Shown: one piece after another, positions 34,642 to 42,735 of the stretch
Position numbering within the stretch: the stretch's first letter is position 1
Layout of the letters: each line of letters begins with the position of its first letter
Source: JBOFFC01 sp051648405
GTDB taxonomy: Bacteria > Planctomycetota > Planctomycetia > Pirellulales > Lacipirellulaceae
DNA: 50,585 bases
Assembly: GCA_051648405.1 (NCBI GenBank)
Contig: JBOFFC010000039.1
Location: forward strand, 1 to 50,585
Direction of reading: 5' to 3'
The notes under the pieces: model-generated
Told to the model about the DNA's origin: nothing
The model's database searches: none
What the model saw: only the letters and a program-made list of their open reading frames with translations
Translations under genes and position numbers: made by a program

Positions 34642-34671
34642 AGTATGCACGCTAGGCTTGGCAAGAGTCAA
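34642..34671 (-). promoter_or_regulatory. Promoter of the rhamnose operon
   Basis: On the minus strand TTGACT (34666-34671, five of six) and CATACT (34642-34647, four of six) are separated by 18 bases. The predicted leader is about 70 bases. An inverted repeat at 34670-34687 touches the -35 box, an arrangement that would let a bound regulator control it. Confidence 0.55.
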
Positions 34672-34687
34672 CACATACGGATGTGGT
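34670..34687. promoter_or_regulatory. Candidate operator for the DeoR-family regulator
   Basis: The inverted repeat AACACAT-acgg-ATGTGGT has six of seven positions pairing around a 4-base spacer. It overlaps the -35 end of the leftward rhamnose promoter and lies 36 bases before the preferred start of the divergent regulator gene. That location suits a shared operator; binding is inferred only. Confidence 0.4.
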
Positions 34688-34722
34688 ATTTTGTTGGTTT
34701 CTTGTCGCCGGGCCTCGCCACC

Positions 34723-35487
34723 GTGCTCGCCATCGAACGCCACACCGAGATCCTGCGGAGCCTCCGGCAATCGGGGGCGGTGTCGGTGATCCAGCTCGCC
34801 GAGCGGTTCGCCGTGACCGACGAGACGATCCGCCGCGACCTGGCGAAACTCGCCCGCGGGGGCCGGCTCGTCCGGACCCACGGAGGGGCGGTCGCGATCG
34901 AGGCGGGGGAGCCTCCCTACGTCGAGCGACTCGTCACGAACGTAGAGGAGAAGCGGCTCCTGGCCACGGCCGCGATCGCCTACCTGAAGCCGGGGGAGGT
35001 GATCGCGATCGACGCCTCTTCGACCGGGCTAGAGTTCGCGCGAGCACTCCCCGAGGGGGACTTCACCGTCGTGACCAACGGGCTCGACGTGCTGCGGACG
35101 CTCGCCCCGCGCACCGACGTCGCGCTCATCTCGACGGGAGGAGAGTACGACCGGGCCGGCGAGTGCTTCGTCGGACCGATCGCCGAGGCGTCGCTGCGGT
35201 CGATCGCTGTCGGTCTTGCCGTCCTCTCCTGCCGCGGCGTGGACCCGTCGTGCGGCTGTTCCGAGGCGTCACCGGCGCACGCCTCGTACAAGCGGGCGGT
35301 GCTGGCGATGGCCGAGCGGTCTCTGCTGCTGGTCGACCACACCAAGCTAGGGCGCCGGTCGGTGGCTTTGTTCGCGCACCCCGGCGACTTCACCGCCGTC
35401 GTCACCGACCACGGCGCTACGCCGGACGACGTTGATCGGCTCCAACAGTCGGGTGTTCGGGTCGTGACGGCTGGCCCCAATCCGTAG
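34723..35487 (+). CDS. DeoR-family transcriptional regulator of the rhamnose operon
   Basis: This 254-residue regulator has the DeoR N-terminal winged helix (IERHTEILRSLRQSG, VSVIQLAERFAVTDETIRRD, then RLVRTHGGA) and the C-terminal sugar-phosphate sensor domain (AIDASSTGLEFARAL, VVTNGLDVL, VDHTKLGRRS). It is divergent from the rhamnose operon and probably represses it until a pathway intermediate binds. I prefer the GTG at 34723 because it gives MLAIERHTEIL, the usual family start. In-frame ATGs at 34645 and 34681 would add 26 or 14 residues, but they lie within the promoter/operator region. Confidence 0.85.
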   Translation: MLAIERHTEILRSLRQSGAVSVIQLAERFAVTDETIRRDLAKLARGGRLVRTHGGAVAIEAGEPPYVERLVTNVEEKRLLATAAIAYLKPGEVIAIDASSTGLEFARALPEGDFTVVTNGLDVLRTLAPRTDVALISTGGEYDRAGECFVGPIAEASLRSIAVGLAVLSCRGVDPSCGCSEASPAHASYKRAVLAMAERSLLLVDHTKLGRRSVALFAHPGDFTAVVTDHGATPDDVDRLQQSGVRVVTAGPNP

Positions 35488-35746
35488 TGCGCCCGGCCGT
35501 CGGCGCCGCGGAGGACGCCCGTTAGCGAGGACCCCTCGCAAGTCCGGCCCCTTCGTGCTCCGGCTCGCCGGGCCTGCCACGATGAGCTTTGATTCTGCGC
35601 AATAACGCCGATCAGCTATGGACTTCGGGCGCGGACTCTAAGATATTCCGCGATGCCGGTCCAGCAACCGCTTTCACGGGCCGCGAACTGTGCGTGCTGC
35701 GCTGGCGTTCTACGAGATGGTTCCGTCTGCCTGTCGGGAGTCATCG

Positions 35747-36973
35747 ATGCCTCTCTTCTCTTTGTGTTGCACTGAACCGAACGTCGCTGAACGTCCGGGC
35801 GCAAGGTGTGTGGGTCCCGGGCGTCGCCCACAGGGCTTCACCCTCGTCGAGCTGCTCGTGGTGATCGCGATCATCGGCATCTTGGTGGGGCTGTTGCTGC
35901 CGGCGGTGCAGGCTGCGCGCGAGGCAGCACGGCGCTCGCAGTGCGTCAACAACCTGCGGCAACTGGGGATCGCGCTCCACAACCACCACGACGCCATCGG
36001 CCGCTTGCCGCGGAACGTCAACTACATACACCTGAGGGCGGGTGAACGCGTCAAGCCGGGGAGCGAGCAGCGCGACCACGCGTCGCACCTCGCCAACGTT
36101 GCGCCCTACATCGAAGAGGGGCAGTTGATGGACTCCGTCAAGCTGTGCGACCCGCTGAAGGAGGCCAACTGCATCCCCCCCGGTCGGCAGTTGGTCGGAG
36201 GGATCCCGCTGATGTCCTACGCGCTCCCCGCGCTGCAGTGCCCCAGCGACGACCGGAACGGGGTCGTCGTCGATCCGCTGTCGGGCCTCAAGACGTGGAA
36301 CTCCTTGGTGATCGGGGGGCCGCGTACACCGACGGCGATCGGCGTTTCGAACTATGCGGGGAGCATCGGCTCGCAAGTGGTCGAGTCGTGGGGGGGGTTC
36401 AACCTGCGGAACGCGGTCGGGCCGCCAGGGCCTGAATTCGACCGAATTGGCCCCGACGGCGAGGACTGGTTCGACCAAAACCTCACCCTCAACCCCTCAC
36501 AGCGGTGCGCAACCGGGCCGACGACCGCACCAGCCGGCTCGAACATCCGTAGCGATTGCGCTGACTCGACGACCATCTCGGGGGTCTTTGCCCGTGCGAC
36601 CTGGTCGGCCAAGTTCAGCCAGGTGACCGACGGCCTCTCGAACACGATCGCGATGGGGGAGATCCTGCCGCGCTCGTCGGCGTTCCAGTGGATCCGTGGC
36701 TGGACGATGTCCGAAGGGCTGTGGTTCGCCACGACCGCGCCGATCAACTACTCGACCGACGCCGACCTGTTCGGCGGGGCGCCCCCCAAGGGGAACGACT
36801 GGGAGCTCGACTTCAACACGGCGATGGGGTTCAAGTCCAAACACCCCGGCGGGGCGAACTTCGTCTTCTGCGACGGTTCGACCCACTTCCTGTCGGAGTC
36901 GATTAACTACACGGCCTATCAGCAATTGGGAGCGCGAGCGGATGGATTCCCCTCGAGCGACAGCGGACTCTGA
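35747..36973 (+). CDS. DUF1559 prepilin-like protein
   Basis: This 408-residue protein has a prepilin leader with cleavage expected at G30-F31 followed by TLVELLVVIAIIGILVGLLL, and glutamate at mature position 5. The DUF1559 body ends with HPGGANFVFCDGS. The ATG at 35747 follows GGGAG seven bases upstream; an upstream GTG would add an implausible extension. Its tail lacks the VFRQMGHR sequence of the other copy. It overlaps the downstream lipoprotein gene by 32 bases in another frame. This DUF1559-lipoprotein pairing is common in planctomycetes. Confidence 0.88.
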   Translation: MPLFSLCCTEPNVAERPGARCVGPGRRPQGFTLVELLVVIAIIGILVGLLLPAVQAAREAARRSQCVNNLRQLGIALHNHHDAIGRLPRNVNYIHLRAGERVKPGSEQRDHASHLANVAPYIEEGQLMDSVKLCDPLKEANCIPPGRQLVGGIPLMSYALPALQCPSDDRNGVVVDPLSGLKTWNSLVIGGPRTPTAIGVSNYAGSIGSQVVESWGGFNLRNAVGPPGPEFDRIGPDGEDWFDQNLTLNPSQRCATGPTTAPAGSNIRSDCADSTTISGVFARATWSAKFSQVTDGLSNTIAMGEILPRSSAFQWIRGWTMSEGLWFATTAPINYSTDADLFGGAPPKGNDWELDFNTAMGFKSKHPGGANFVFCDGSTHFLSESINYTAYQQLGARADGFPSSDSGL

Positions 36974-37430
36974 GCCCGAACGACCCGCGTCGTGGTGCGC
37001 CCGTGGCGCGGCCGTCGCCCTGGTGGTGGCCTCCGCCGTCTCCGGATGCGGGTTTCAGGAGAAGGGGCCCCCGACCGTGCCGGCTACCGGGGTCGTTACC
37101 CTCGACGGCCAGCCGGTCGCCGAGGCGACCGTGCAGTTCCACCCTACCGACGCGGCGGGCGCCCTGCAGGCGTGCATCGGCGTTACCGACTCCCAGGGGG
37201 TGTTCGAAGCCCGGACGCACGTCGGACTGGGCAAGTACAAGCCCGGCGCCATGCCCGGTGAGTACCGGGTGTCGGTCACCAAGATGGGCTACGAAGTGAA
37301 GCCCACCACGATGCGCCCCCCCGATCACTTGATCCCGAAGACTTACAGCGACCCACGCGCGTCGGGATTCAAGGCCAGCGTCGATCCCTCGGCGGAGAAC
37401 AACTTCTCGTTCGAGCTGAAGAGCAAGTAG
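36942..37430 (+). CDS. Small lipoprotein with carboxypeptidase-regulatory-like domain
   Basis: This 162-residue protein has a signal sequence with lipobox ending VSGCG (cysteine 36), so it should be a lipoprotein. The mature part (PATGVVTLDGQPVAEATVQF ... GVTDSQGVFEARTHV ... GEYRVSV) is a transthyretin/carboxypeptidase-regulatory-like beta sandwich. The start ATG overlaps the end of the DUF1559 gene and follows GGGAG, indicating translational coupling. It probably works with the DUF1559 surface protein; the role is unknown. Confidence 0.82.
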   Translation: MDSPRATADSEPERPASWCARGAAVALVVASAVSGCGFQEKGPPTVPATGVVTLDGQPVAEATVQFHPTDAAGALQACIGVTDSQGVFEARTHVGLGKYKPGAMPGEYRVSVTKMGYEVKPTTMRPPDHLIPKTYSDPRASGFKASVDPSAENNFSFELKSK

Positions 37431-37858
37431 CGGGCCCGACCTGCCGCACAAGCCGGCCGGGGGGTGGCCACCTCGCTTCGTCGAGGGCGTCGAGTTGCTG
37501 CCCGATAAGGAAGCGGAGTGTCGCCAGCTCCACCCACGCCGACGTGTGGCGCGAGGTGGTCGCGGCAGGGGTTCCCGCGGCAGGCGCTCGTCGAGGCCAC
37601 CAACTGGCGCGCCGAGCAGGCGATCCGACCCGCCGTCGTCAACCGCAAGGTCTGGGGCGGAAACCGCACCCAACGCGGCGCGCTCGCTCAGGCAACCCTC
37701 TCCACCCTCCTCGTGACCCTCGCCCAGCAAGGAATCGACCCCCTCCTCTGGCTCGCAAACGCTCGAAAGAGCCCGCTGCTCCTACCACTCACCGGGTGAC
37801 GGGCGGTAAACAAGTACAGTCGATTCTTTCTCGCATCCAAGCACCGGAAGCACCCTCG
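37431..37858. other. Intergenic region holding the IS66 scar
   Basis: This 428-base gap contains the IS66 remnant at 37593-37799. The stretch 37431-37592 has no frame I can assign and may be further decayed insertion sequence. The 59 bases after the remnant are less GC-rich and probably carry the promoter of the next gene. Confidence 0.5.
37593..37799 (+). pseudogene. IS66-family transposase C-terminal remnant
   Basis: The segment beginning EATNWRAEQAIRPAVVNRK and continuing with GGNRTQRGALAQATLSTLL and QQGIDPLLWL is typical of the C-terminus of IS66 transposases. Only about 68 codons before the TGA are recognisable. No upstream transposase body, TnpB or terminal repeat is evident. It is a decayed insertion scar upstream of the TIM-barrel isomerase-like gene. 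Confidence 0.8.
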
Positions 37859-38782
37859 ATGAACGACAGCAGCTCGATGAACTGTGGGGCTTCGCAACTC
37901 GATCGCCGGCGGTTTGGCGCCGCGATCGCCGGCTGCGTCGTCGCGGGGGGCTTGGTCTCGTCGGCGCGGGGGGCGTCCGCGGCGCCCGTCGCCTCGGCTG
38001 GCGAGAAACCGACGTTCCGCAAGGCGGTGAAGTGGGGGATGATCCTCGAAGGGACGACCGCCCTCGACAAGTTCCGACTCTGCAAGGAGCTGGGGTACGA
38101 CGGGATGGAGCTTGTGAGCCCCCTCGACACGCCGCTCGAAGAGTTGCTCGCCGCCAGCGCGGCGACCGGCATGCCAATCCACGGCCTGGTCGATATGAAG
38201 CACTGGGACATCCGCCTCTCGGCGCCCGACCAGGCGACGCGCGACCAAGGAAGGGGGATCCTTGAGCAAGCGATCCGCGACGCGCACGCGATGGGGGGCC
38301 ACGCCGTGCTGCTGGTTCCCGGCAAAGTCGGGGACGACGCCACGCACGACGAGGTTTGGTCCCGCTCGATCCCCGAGGTCCGCAGGGTGCTGCCGCTCGC
38401 CGCGACGCTCGGCGTGCGCGTGCTGATCGAGAACGTCTGGAACGGGTTCTGCGAAACCCCCGAGCTGTACCGCGACTACATCGACGCGATCGGCAACCCG
38501 TGGGTCGGCGCGTACTTCGACATCGGCAACTGCCGGAAGTTCGGCGCGTCGGAAGACTGGGCCCGCACGTTGGGCAACCGGATCGTGAAGCTCGACGTCA
38601 AGGACTGGGGTGACACCGAGGGCTTCTGCAAGATCGGCGACGGCGACGTGAACTGGCCCGCCGTCCGCGCCGCACTCTCGGAGATCGGCTACCACGGCTG
38701 GTGCACCGCCGAGGTCGAGGGGGGGGGCCGGGCCGAGCTCGCCGACATCGCCGCTCGCATGGACCGCGTCCTCGTCGGCTGA
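37859..38782 (+). CDS. Sugar phosphate isomerase/epimerase-like TIM-barrel protein, Tat-exported
   Basis: This 307-residue protein carries a twin-arginine signal (QLDRRRFGAAIAGCVVAGG) followed by an AP-endonuclease-2/xylose-isomerase-like TIM barrel (about 50-307). Family landmarks are GYDGMELVSP, VLIENVWNGFCETPE, GAYFDIGNCRKFG and GWCTAEVEGGG, which contribute metal-binding Glu, Asp and His residues. It resembles hydroxypyruvate-isomerase-like planctomycete enzymes that act in the periplasm on unknown sugar derivatives. It is 57 bases upstream of a Tat-exported oxidoreductase. The substrate is unknown. Confidence 0.82.
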   Translation: MNDSSSMNCGASQLDRRRFGAAIAGCVVAGGLVSSARGASAAPVASAGEKPTFRKAVKWGMILEGTTALDKFRLCKELGYDGMELVSPLDTPLEELLAASAATGMPIHGLVDMKHWDIRLSAPDQATRDQGRGILEQAIRDAHAMGGHAVLLVPGKVGDDATHDEVWSRSIPEVRRVLPLAATLGVRVLIENVWNGFCETPELYRDYIDAIGNPWVGAYFDIGNCRKFGASEDWARTLGNRIVKLDVKDWGDTEGFCKIGDGDVNWPAVRAALSEIGYHGWCTAEVEGGGRAELADIAARMDRVLVG

Positions 38783-38839
38783 CCCCGTCGGGATCGAACT
38801 TAACACCGCTAACGCCACCCACCCTCACGGGGACTCGCG

Positions 38840-40168
38840 ATGACCACTCCGCACGATCTCAGCAGCGGCCAGCACGCCGTCGATGCCGGTCGCCGCCGGT
38901 TCCTCAAGCACTCGATCGTCGCCGGGTCGTCCGTGGCGGCATCGATCGCGGCGAACTCGATCGCCCGCGCGGCGCACACCGGAACCGACGAGACGCTGCG
39001 GATCGGGCTGATCGGCTGCGGGGGCCGAGGGACCGAGGCGGCTCTCAACGCGCTCGCCGCCGATCCGCGGACGCGCCTCGTCGCGGTGGGAGACGCGTTC
39101 GAGGACCGCGCCAAAGCGGCCCTCGACGCGATGTCGTTCGACGAGAAGCTCGCCGAGCGCTGCGTCGTTGAACCCGACCGAGTCTTCAGCGGGTTCGACG
39201 CCTACCGAAAGGTGATCGACTCGGGGGTCGATGTGGTGATCCTCGCAACCCCACCCCACTTCCGCCCCGAGCACCTCGAGTACTGCGTCGAGCGCGGCAA
39301 GCACGTGTTTGTCGAGAAGCCGATCGCGGTCGATATGCCGGGTGCGGCGCGCGTCGAAGAGTCGTGCCGCCGTGCGAAGGAGCTCGGCCTGGCGATTGTT
39401 TCGGGGCTCTGCTGGCGCTACGACCCGGGTGTGTGCGAGACGGTCGATCGGATCCGCGGCGGGGCGATCGGCGACCTGGTGGCCATCGAGTCGTCGTACA
39501 ACACGGGCACGCTGTGGCACCGCGGCGACAAGCCGCATTGGAGCCGCATGGAATACCAAGTCCGCAACTGGCTTTACTACACGTGGCTTAGCGGCGACTT
39601 CATCACCGAGCAGGCGGTCCACTCGCTCGACAAGACGGCCTGGCTGCTGGGGGACGCGAGCCCCGTTAAGGCGATGGGGATCGGCGGCCGGCAGCAGCGG
39701 ACCGATCCTAAGTACGGCAACGTCTTCGATCACTTCACCGTGTTCTACGAGTACCCCGGCGGTCAGAGCGTGTACTTCACCTGCCGCCAGCAGGACGGCT
39801 GCTCGGTCCGCATCGACGAGCTCGTGCACGGCTCGAAGGGCAAAGCAGAGGTGCTCGCCAAACGAATCGACGGACCGAAGGCGTGGCGCCACAAGACCCC
39901 CGAGGGGGCGCCGGCGCCGAGCATGTACGTCCGCGAACACGAGGAGATGTTCCGCAGCATCCGCAAGGGGACGCCGATCAACAACGGGCACTACATGGTC
40001 AACAGCACGCGTGTCGCGCTGATGGGGCGGATGGCCGCCTACTCGGGCAAGACGCTCACCTGGGACGAGGCGATTGCCTCCCCCGAACGCCTCGGCCCCC
40101 CCGAGTACGGCTGGACCGACGTCCCCGAGCCGCCGGTCGCGATCCCCGGCGTGGAGCCCGTGGCATGA
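38840..40168 (+). CDS. Gfo/Idh/MocA family oxidoreductase, Tat-exported
   Basis: This 442-residue protein has a twin-arginine signal (GRRRFLKHSIVAGSSVAAS), an N-terminal Rossmann fold (RIGLIGCGGRGTEAALNAL), the EKPIAVD motif in the NAD(P) domain, and the C-terminal sheet domain of the family (YQVRNWLYYTWLSGDFITEQ). Such enzymes use tightly held NAD(H) to oxidise or rearrange sugars; exported forms are abundant in planctomycetes and may act on glycans in the periplasm. Its stop overlaps the next start (ATGA at 40165-40168), so the two are coupled. Confidence 0.88.
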   Translation: MTTPHDLSSGQHAVDAGRRRFLKHSIVAGSSVAASIAANSIARAAHTGTDETLRIGLIGCGGRGTEAALNALAADPRTRLVAVGDAFEDRAKAALDAMSFDEKLAERCVVEPDRVFSGFDAYRKVIDSGVDVVILATPPHFRPEHLEYCVERGKHVFVEKPIAVDMPGAARVEESCRRAKELGLAIVSGLCWRYDPGVCETVDRIRGGAIGDLVAIESSYNTGTLWHRGDKPHWSRMEYQVRNWLYYTWLSGDFITEQAVHSLDKTAWLLGDASPVKAMGIGGRQQRTDPKYGNVFDHFTVFYEYPGGQSVYFTCRQQDGCSVRIDELVHGSKGKAEVLAKRIDGPKAWRHKTPEGAPAPSMYVREHEEMFRSIRKGTPINNGHYMVNSTRVALMGRMAAYSGKTLTWDEAIASPERLGPPEYGWTDVPEPPVAIPGVEPVA

Positions 40169-41304
40169 CGCGGCGCGTCGTGCTGGCAGCGACTTTTCTG
40201 TACTTTTCCGCGATCTCGGACACCGCGTTCGGCGCAGAGCCCGCGTTGGGCGTCGTCGCGACCCGTCCCGTTGCGGGGCGGTTCGTCGAGCACGACGGCG
40301 TGTTCCTCGTTCCCTACGAGGAGACGATCCCTGGCGCCAAGGTCACCATCGCCATGGAGCCGGTCCCCGGGGGGGTGGTCGCGTTCCGCGGCGAGCGGTT
40401 CGAGCTCGCCCCCTACTGGGTCGGCAAGACCGAGGTCACCTGGGGCCAGTACCGTCCCTTCATGGGTCTGTGCGCCGTCTTCGAGAAGTTTGACGACCGA
40501 GGCGTGCGGCAACTGACCGACGCTAACCGCGTGGACGCCGTGACGGCGCCGTCGAAACTCTACGACACGACCTTCACGTTCGACGCGGGCGAAGCCCCCG
40601 CGCTGCCGGCTGTTTCGATGTCGCAGTACGCGGCAAAGCAGTACACGAAGTGGCTGAGCCTGCTCACGGGGCGCGTCTACCGACTCCCCGCCGACGCCGA
40701 ATGGCTGCACGCGGCTCGTGGCGAAGGCAAGAAAGATGGCGACACTTCACCGGCAGACGAACCGGCGCTCGACGACCTCGCGTGGCACGAGGACAACTCT
40801 GATTACGCGACCCAGCCCGTTGGCCAGAAGCTCCCGAGCCCCTTGGGCCTCCACGACACGCTCGGCAACGCGAGCGAGTGGGCCCTCGACGCGCTGGAGG
40901 GGAAGGCTACCGACGCCGATGGCGCCGGTGGCGAGCCCCCCGTAGCTTGGCCAACGGCGCTCTTCCCGCGCGTGCTGCGCGGCGGCTCGGCGCTGCTGCC
41001 GATCGGGGAGTGCAACCTCACCGAGCCCCGGGCGTCGAACGACACCGAGTGGCTCGCCTACGACCCGAACACTCCCAAGAGCCCGTGGTGGTTCGCCGCC
41101 GACGAAGCCCAGGACGTCGGCTTCCGCTTGCTCCGCCCGTACGAGGCGCCCGACAGGGCGACTTGCGCCCGCTACTGGGACGCCGACATGCCGCGGATCC
41201 AGAAGATCGCCGACCACCGCATCGACAACGAAGGACGTGGCGAACGCGGGCCGGTGGACCCGGACCTGCCGGCGGCGATCGAGGCCCTCAAGGTGGACAA
41301 GTGA
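40165..41304 (+). CDS. Exported SUMF1/formylglycine-generating-enzyme-like protein
   Basis: This 379-residue protein has a signal peptide (VVLAATFLYFSAISDTAFGA) and a FGE-sulfatase (SUMF1) fold from about 60: FELAPYWVGKTEVTWGQY, VSMSQYAAKQYTKWLS, RVYRLPADAEWLHAARG, GLHDTLGNASEWALD, FRLLRPYE. I do not see the paired cysteines that define true formylglycine-generating enzymes, so a ligand-binding or other SUMF1-like role is more likely. Starts and stops overlap on both sides (ATGA upstream, GTGA downstream), placing it in a tight three-gene unit with the oxidoreductase and the acyltransferase-like membrane protein. Confidence 0.8.
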   Translation: MTRRVVLAATFLYFSAISDTAFGAEPALGVVATRPVAGRFVEHDGVFLVPYEETIPGAKVTIAMEPVPGGVVAFRGERFELAPYWVGKTEVTWGQYRPFMGLCAVFEKFDDRGVRQLTDANRVDAVTAPSKLYDTTFTFDAGEAPALPAVSMSQYAAKQYTKWLSLLTGRVYRLPADAEWLHAARGEGKKDGDTSPADEPALDDLAWHEDNSDYATQPVGQKLPSPLGLHDTLGNASEWALDALEGKATDADGAGGEPPVAWPTALFPRVLRGGSALLPIGECNLTEPRASNDTEWLAYDPNTPKSPWWFAADEAQDVGFRLLRPYEAPDRATCARYWDADMPRIQKIADHRIDNEGRGERGPVDPDLPAAIEALKVDK

Positions 41305-42497
41305 CCGGCTCGTCGCTCCACGCGCCGGCGCCCGCTCCGACCGCCGCTCCGCGGCTTGGTTCGCTCGACGCTTTCCGTGGGGCGACGATGCTGCTGTTGG
41401 CCTTCTCGGCGGCCCGGGGCGACTGGTGGACGCCGATCGCCGCGGCGTGGCCGGCGGCCGAGGCGTTCCTTGTGCAGTTCGAGCACGCGGAGTGGCGCGG
41501 GCTTACGTTCTGGGACATGATTCAGCCGTCGTTCATGTTCATGGTCGGCGTCTCGCTCCCGTTCTCGGTCGCTTCGCGCCAACGGCGCGGCGCTTCCGGC
41601 GCCCAGCTTGTGCGTCACGCGGCGACCCGCGCCCTGCTGCTCGTGCTGCTCGGCGTGGGGTTGCGCTCGCTCGGCCAGACGGAGACGAACTGGACGTTCG
41701 AGGACGTCGTGTCGCAGATCGGGCTCGGCTACTTGCCGCTGTTCTTGCTGGCGACCCAGACGCAGCGTTTCCGACTGCTGGCGATCTCCGCGGTGCTGTT
41801 CTTTACGTGGCTGTTCTTTGCGCTGTGGCCGCTGCCGACCGCCGATGCGCCGGCGTGCGCCGCCGCGGTGCTGCACTACGACGGGTTCTGGGCGCACTGG
41901 AACGAGAACACGGGCCCCGGCCACGCGCTCGACGTGTGGCTGCTGAACCTGTTCCCGCGCAGCGAACCCTTCACGCACGACAACGGCGGCTACTACACGT
42001 TCAACTTCGTCCCTGCGATCGCGACCATGGCGCTGGGCCTCGTGGCGGGGGACGTGCTGAGGCGCGAGGCGAGCGCCAGGGCGAAGGCCGCCTCGCTCGT
42101 CGGTGGGGGCGCCCTCTTGCTGACGCTCGGCGTCGCGATCGACCTCGCGGGGGTCTGCCCGATGGTTAAAAAGCTCTGGACCCCGAGCTTCGCTCTCGCC
42201 TCGGGGGGGCTCTGCCTGATGCTCCTGGCCGGTTTCTACGGCGCCATCGACGGGGCAGGGTGGCGCCGGTGGGCGTGGCCTCTTGAGGTCGTGGGCCGCA
42301 ACCCGTTGGTGATGTACGTAATGACGTGGGTCGCCGCCGAGCCGCTGCTGGGGGTGCTGCGTACGCACCTCGGGGGGGGGCCCTTCGGACTGCTCGGCGA
42401 GCCGTTCTTGCCGCTGCTCGAGACGACCGCCGTGGGCCTAATCCTCTGGGGGGTGTGCTGGTGGTTGGACCGTCATCGCGCCTACGTCCGGCTGTAG
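41301..42497 (+). CDS. HGSNAT/DUF5009-like membrane acyltransferase
   Basis: This 398-residue integral membrane protein has about ten hydrophobic segments. Its start (RLGSLDAFRGATMLLLAF) and WDMIQPSFMFMVGVSLPFS match the DUF5009/heparan-alpha-glucosaminide N-acetyltransferase family, which transfers acetyl groups across a membrane onto amino sugars. GRNPLVMYVMTW near the end is also typical. The GTG at 41301 overlaps the preceding stop (GTGA), so translation is coupled. A structured repeat element begins eight bases after its stop. Acetyl transfer is the family expectation; the acceptor is unknown. Confidence 0.78.
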   Translation: MTGSSLHAPAPAPTAAPRLGSLDAFRGATMLLLAFSAARGDWWTPIAAAWPAAEAFLVQFEHAEWRGLTFWDMIQPSFMFMVGVSLPFSVASRQRRGASGAQLVRHAATRALLLVLLGVGLRSLGQTETNWTFEDVVSQIGLGYLPLFLLATQTQRFRLLAISAVLFFTWLFFALWPLPTADAPACAAAVLHYDGFWAHWNENTGPGHALDVWLLNLFPRSEPFTHDNGGYYTFNFVPAIATMALGLVAGDVLRREASARAKAASLVGGGALLLTLGVAIDLAGVCPMVKKLWTPSFALASGGLCLMLLAGFYGAIDGAGWRRWAWPLEVVGRNPLVMYVMTWVAAEPLLGVLRTHLGGGPFGLLGEPFLPLLETTAVGLILWGVCWWLDRHRAYVRL

Positions 42498-42504
42498 GCG
42501 AGGC

Positions 42505-42663
42505 GCTAGGAGCCGGTTGATTCTCCAACAGGCTGCGTCGCCGCACGGAAGCGACTTCGAAACCGTGGCGCTTTCGCCGCGGTTTCGCGAGCCGTGAGCG
42601 GCTCGGCCGTGAGCTTGACGAGGTTGAGAAACGCCACGACGGCGTTTTCCAACGGGCTGCTAG
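42505..42663 (+). repeat. Structured inverted-repeat-bounded element, copy 2
   Basis: This is the second copy of the 3712-3871 element, in opposite chromosomal orientation but the same sense relative to the operon it follows. Its ends pair as imperfect inverted repeats (about 13 of 16 bases; GCTAGGAGCCGGTTGA at the left). The three internal hairpin stems are intact: differences from copy 1 fall in a loop, in linkers or near the ends. It lies between the acyltransferase-like and DUF1553 genes. A short open frame in it (KLTAEPLTARETAAKAPRF) is conserved only because the repeat is. Confidence 0.75.
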
Positions 42664-42735
42664 CCCCGCGCGATTCGCACGAACCACCGCCGCGACGTCG
42701 TTGCTCGGCGATTCCCGCACTGCTAAAGTGCCGGG

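Noticed and set aside
37593..37799. A functional IS66 transposase
   Set aside because: Only the C-terminal ~68 codons are recognisable, without partner genes or terminal repeats.
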